NCBI GenBank assembly: GCA_038236965.1 | Contig: JBBRZF010000036.1 | Span: 1-24,193, forward strand | Direction: 5' to 3' | Length of the DNA: 24,193 bases | Origin: JBBRZF01 sp038236965 | GTDB taxonomy: Bacteria > Acidobacteriota > Terriglobia > Terriglobales > Acidobacteriaceae | In this document: piece by piece, positions 23,222 through 24,193 of the stretch | Layout of the letters: every line of letters starts with the position of its first letter | How positions within the stretch are numbered: position 1 is the first letter of the stretch | Notes under the pieces: generated by a model | Database searches by the model: none | What the model was told of the DNA's origin: nothing | What the model saw: only the letters and a program-made list of their open reading frames with translations | Program-made: the position numbers and the translations under genes

Positions 23222-23256
23222 GTCCGAACCAGGACCTGAAACCAAGACCTGGAACC
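23222..23256 (+). repeat. CAAGACCT-type tract flanking copy B, left side
   Basis: GAACCAGGACCTGAAACC and CAAGACCTGGAACC directly follow the fadE stop. The inverted counterpart lies on the right side at 23419-23449 (TTTAGGTCTTG, AGGGTTTGG), so copy B is bounded by inverted versions of the same tract. Confidence 0.55.
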
Positions 23257-23262
23257 ATTAAC

Positions 23263-23413
23263 CACGAAGGACACGAAGGTTCACAAAGGTTCACGCAGGA
23301 AGAAGCTCAAGTAATCGAGAACGGCACATCGGAATCGCGATGTGCCGTTCTCTTATTCTAAAGAGAATTGGTGTTTCTTTGTGAACCTTCGTGAGCCTTC
23401 GTGTCCCTTTGTG
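23263..23413 (-). repeat. Composite decamer-hairpin repeat, copy B (inverted)
   Basis: Read on the minus strand it starts with four 10-nt units (CACAAAGGGA, CACGAAGGCT, CACGAAGGTT, CACAAAGAAA), then ACCAATTCT, a 15-bp hairpin (23317-23352), TTACTTGA, and four inverted units. This is the same order as copy A, with the same spacer words. Like copy A it lies between two convergent genes (fadE and the minus-strand gene at 23434). Confidence 0.85.
23317..23352. terminator. Hairpin inside composite repeat copy B
   Basis: GAGAACGGCACATCG (23317-23331) pairs perfectly with CGATGTGCCGTTCTC (23338-23352) over a 6-nt loop. On the plus strand TTATTC follows, only weakly T-rich, so terminator function is uncertain. 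Twelve of its pairs align with copy A. Confidence 0.5.
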
Positions 23414-23433
23414 GTGAAGCTTTAGGTCTTGAT

Positions 23434-23688
23434 TTAGGGTTTGGTTTTCAACTCTTCCATCACGCTCGATATGAGCGCCTTGGCGTCGTTGATCGATTTC
23501 AGGATGATCTGGATATCCATGGCGGGCTTGCCTGCTTGCCGCGCGCTTTGGCAATAGACGCCGTGTTGGCCCACCAGGGTCAAGGCGTCGGTCAACGAAT
23601 CCATGGTCACGGCGAGGCGTCCGCGCGCCGTGCCCATCATGAACTCGTACTTTTCGAGTTCCTGCTTCTTGTCGTCAAACACGCTCAT
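23434..23688 (-). CDS. Small helical protein of unknown function (84 aa)
   Basis: An 84-residue soluble protein, mostly alpha-helical by composition (DDKKQELEKYEFMMGTARGRLAVTMDS, then IILKSINDAKALISSVMEELK). It has one Cys, no signal peptide and no membrane helix. No family is recognised. The codon use resembles its neighbours. The start at ATG 23688 lacks a strong ribosome binding site; TAGAAT lies only about 6 nt upstream of the ATG, so a very short or leaderless transcript is possible. It is divergent from the DUF2911 gene. Confidence 0.65.
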   Translation of the reverse strand: MSVFDDKKQELEKYEFMMGTARGRLAVTMDSLTDALTLVGQHGVYCQSARQAGKPAMDIQIILKSINDAKALISSVMEELKTKP

Positions 23689-23774
23689 AGACTGATTCTA
23701 CCGGAGCGCCGCGCGCGCCGTTTTCGCTCGACGCGCTACAATGTTGGCAACAAAATTTTCGTGGGGAGATTCGC

Positions 23775-24193
23775 ATGCGTAAGCTTTCGATGATTGCAAT
23801 CCTTGTGGCCCTGCTGGTCAGCATGGCTGCCGCCCAGATGGACCACCAGATGTCTGCCGAAAAGCCGAAGTCTGACGACAAGGCGCAGCCTGCCGCAGCC
23901 AAGAAACCGCTGGCCAGTCCGCGTCGTCAGGCCGATTTCACCTTTGCCGACGGGAAGAAGCTCAACGTCGATTACGGCGCGCCGTCTGTTCGCGGACGTA
24001 AGATCATGGGCGAACTGGTTCCCTATGACAAAGTCTGGCGCACGGGCGCGAACGAAGCCACAGGCTTTACCACGGACACCGATCTCATGATCGGAGGTAC
24101 CAAGGTTCCGGCTGGCAAGTACACGCTCTATACCCTGCCCTCCGCTAACGGATGGAAGCTCATCATCAACAAGCAGACCGGCCAATGGGGCAC
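23775..24193 (+). CDS. DUF2911 secreted protein, N-terminal part
   Basis: The frame runs off the window end after 139 codons. GGGGAG lies 6 nt before the ATG. Residues 1-21 are a Sec signal peptide (MRKLSMIAILVALLVSMAAAQ). A Lys/Ala/Pro-rich linker follows, then the DUF2911 domain with SPRRQADFTF, VDYGAPSVRGRKIMGELVPY, KVWRTGANEATGFTTDTD, LMIGGTKVPAGKYTLYTLP and WKLIINKQTGQWG. The family is widespread in Acidobacteria and Bacteroidetes as an exported beta-rich protein without a known role. TACAAT at 23737-23742 could be the -10 box. Confidence 0.93.
   Translation, partial: MRKLSMIAILVALLVSMAAAQMDHQMSAEKPKSDDKAQPAAAKKPLASPRRQADFTFADGKKLNVDYGAPSVRGRKIMGELVPYDKVWRTGANEATGFTTDTDLMIGGTKVPAGKYTLYTLPSANGWKLIINKQTGQWG

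Overview
The window looks like an ordinary, vertically inherited stretch of chromosome from an acidobacterium. I favour Acidobacteriota, class Terriglobia, resembling the Koribacter/Acidobacteriales lineage. The reasons are a G+C content that looks to be in the high fifties, strong G/C bias at third codon positions, protein styles common in that group (DUF2911, MFS_3-type exporter, DUF3857, small secreted proteins of unknown function) and intergenic palindromes of a kind I associate with it. This is inference from sequence style, not a database match. No transposase, integrase, phage gene or CRISPR array was found.

Layout: 1-1185 is the C-terminal part of a transglutaminase-like (DUF3857-type) protein that has lost the expected catalytic Cys. 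1258-3168 holds a small membrane protein, a SnoaL-like protein, tRNA-Arg(CCG), a perfect 15-bp palindrome and a secreted protein of unknown function. 3279-5441 is a glutamate-carboxypeptidase-II-like M28 peptidase. 5546-8057 carries two small unknown genes and a 617-residue coiled-coil membrane protein. 8122-9585 (minus) is thiC, with no visible TPP riboswitch. 9795-13167 is a translationally coupled cytochrome c maturation cluster ccmE-A-B-C-D plus a DUF3592 gene; CcmE is the CXXXY variant. 13231-17325 holds an MFS exporter, a patatin-like lipase (minus), a Nudix hydrolase and a VIT1/CCC1 metal transporter. 17669-23221 is a complete fatty-acid beta-oxidation operon in the order fadN-fadA-fadE. 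23434-24193 has a small minus-strand gene and the start of a DUF2911 secreted protein.

Regulation: the beta-oxidation operon has a sigma70-like promoter (TTGACT-N18-TAATCT) whose spacer carries a 9+9-bp palindrome. Its half-sites TGAATGA/TCATTCA and 4-bp spacing are those of the Bacillus subtilis FadR (TetR family) operator, and the gene order is that of B. subtilis fadNAE. A GC-rich hairpin with a T tract follows about 20 nt after the predicted transcription start, so the leader may be attenuated or may make a small RNA.

The least explained structure is a pair of about 150-bp composite repeats at 14638-14793 (plus) and 23263-23413 (minus), both between convergent genes. Each has four 10-nt units (CACGAAGGNN), a central hairpin and four inverted 10-nt units. 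The two hairpins differ at two base pairs, and both changes are compensated on the other arm. Degenerate AAACC/CAAGACCT tracts flank them, and a related tract lies upstream of fadE. This is the best candidate for an undescribed element in the window.
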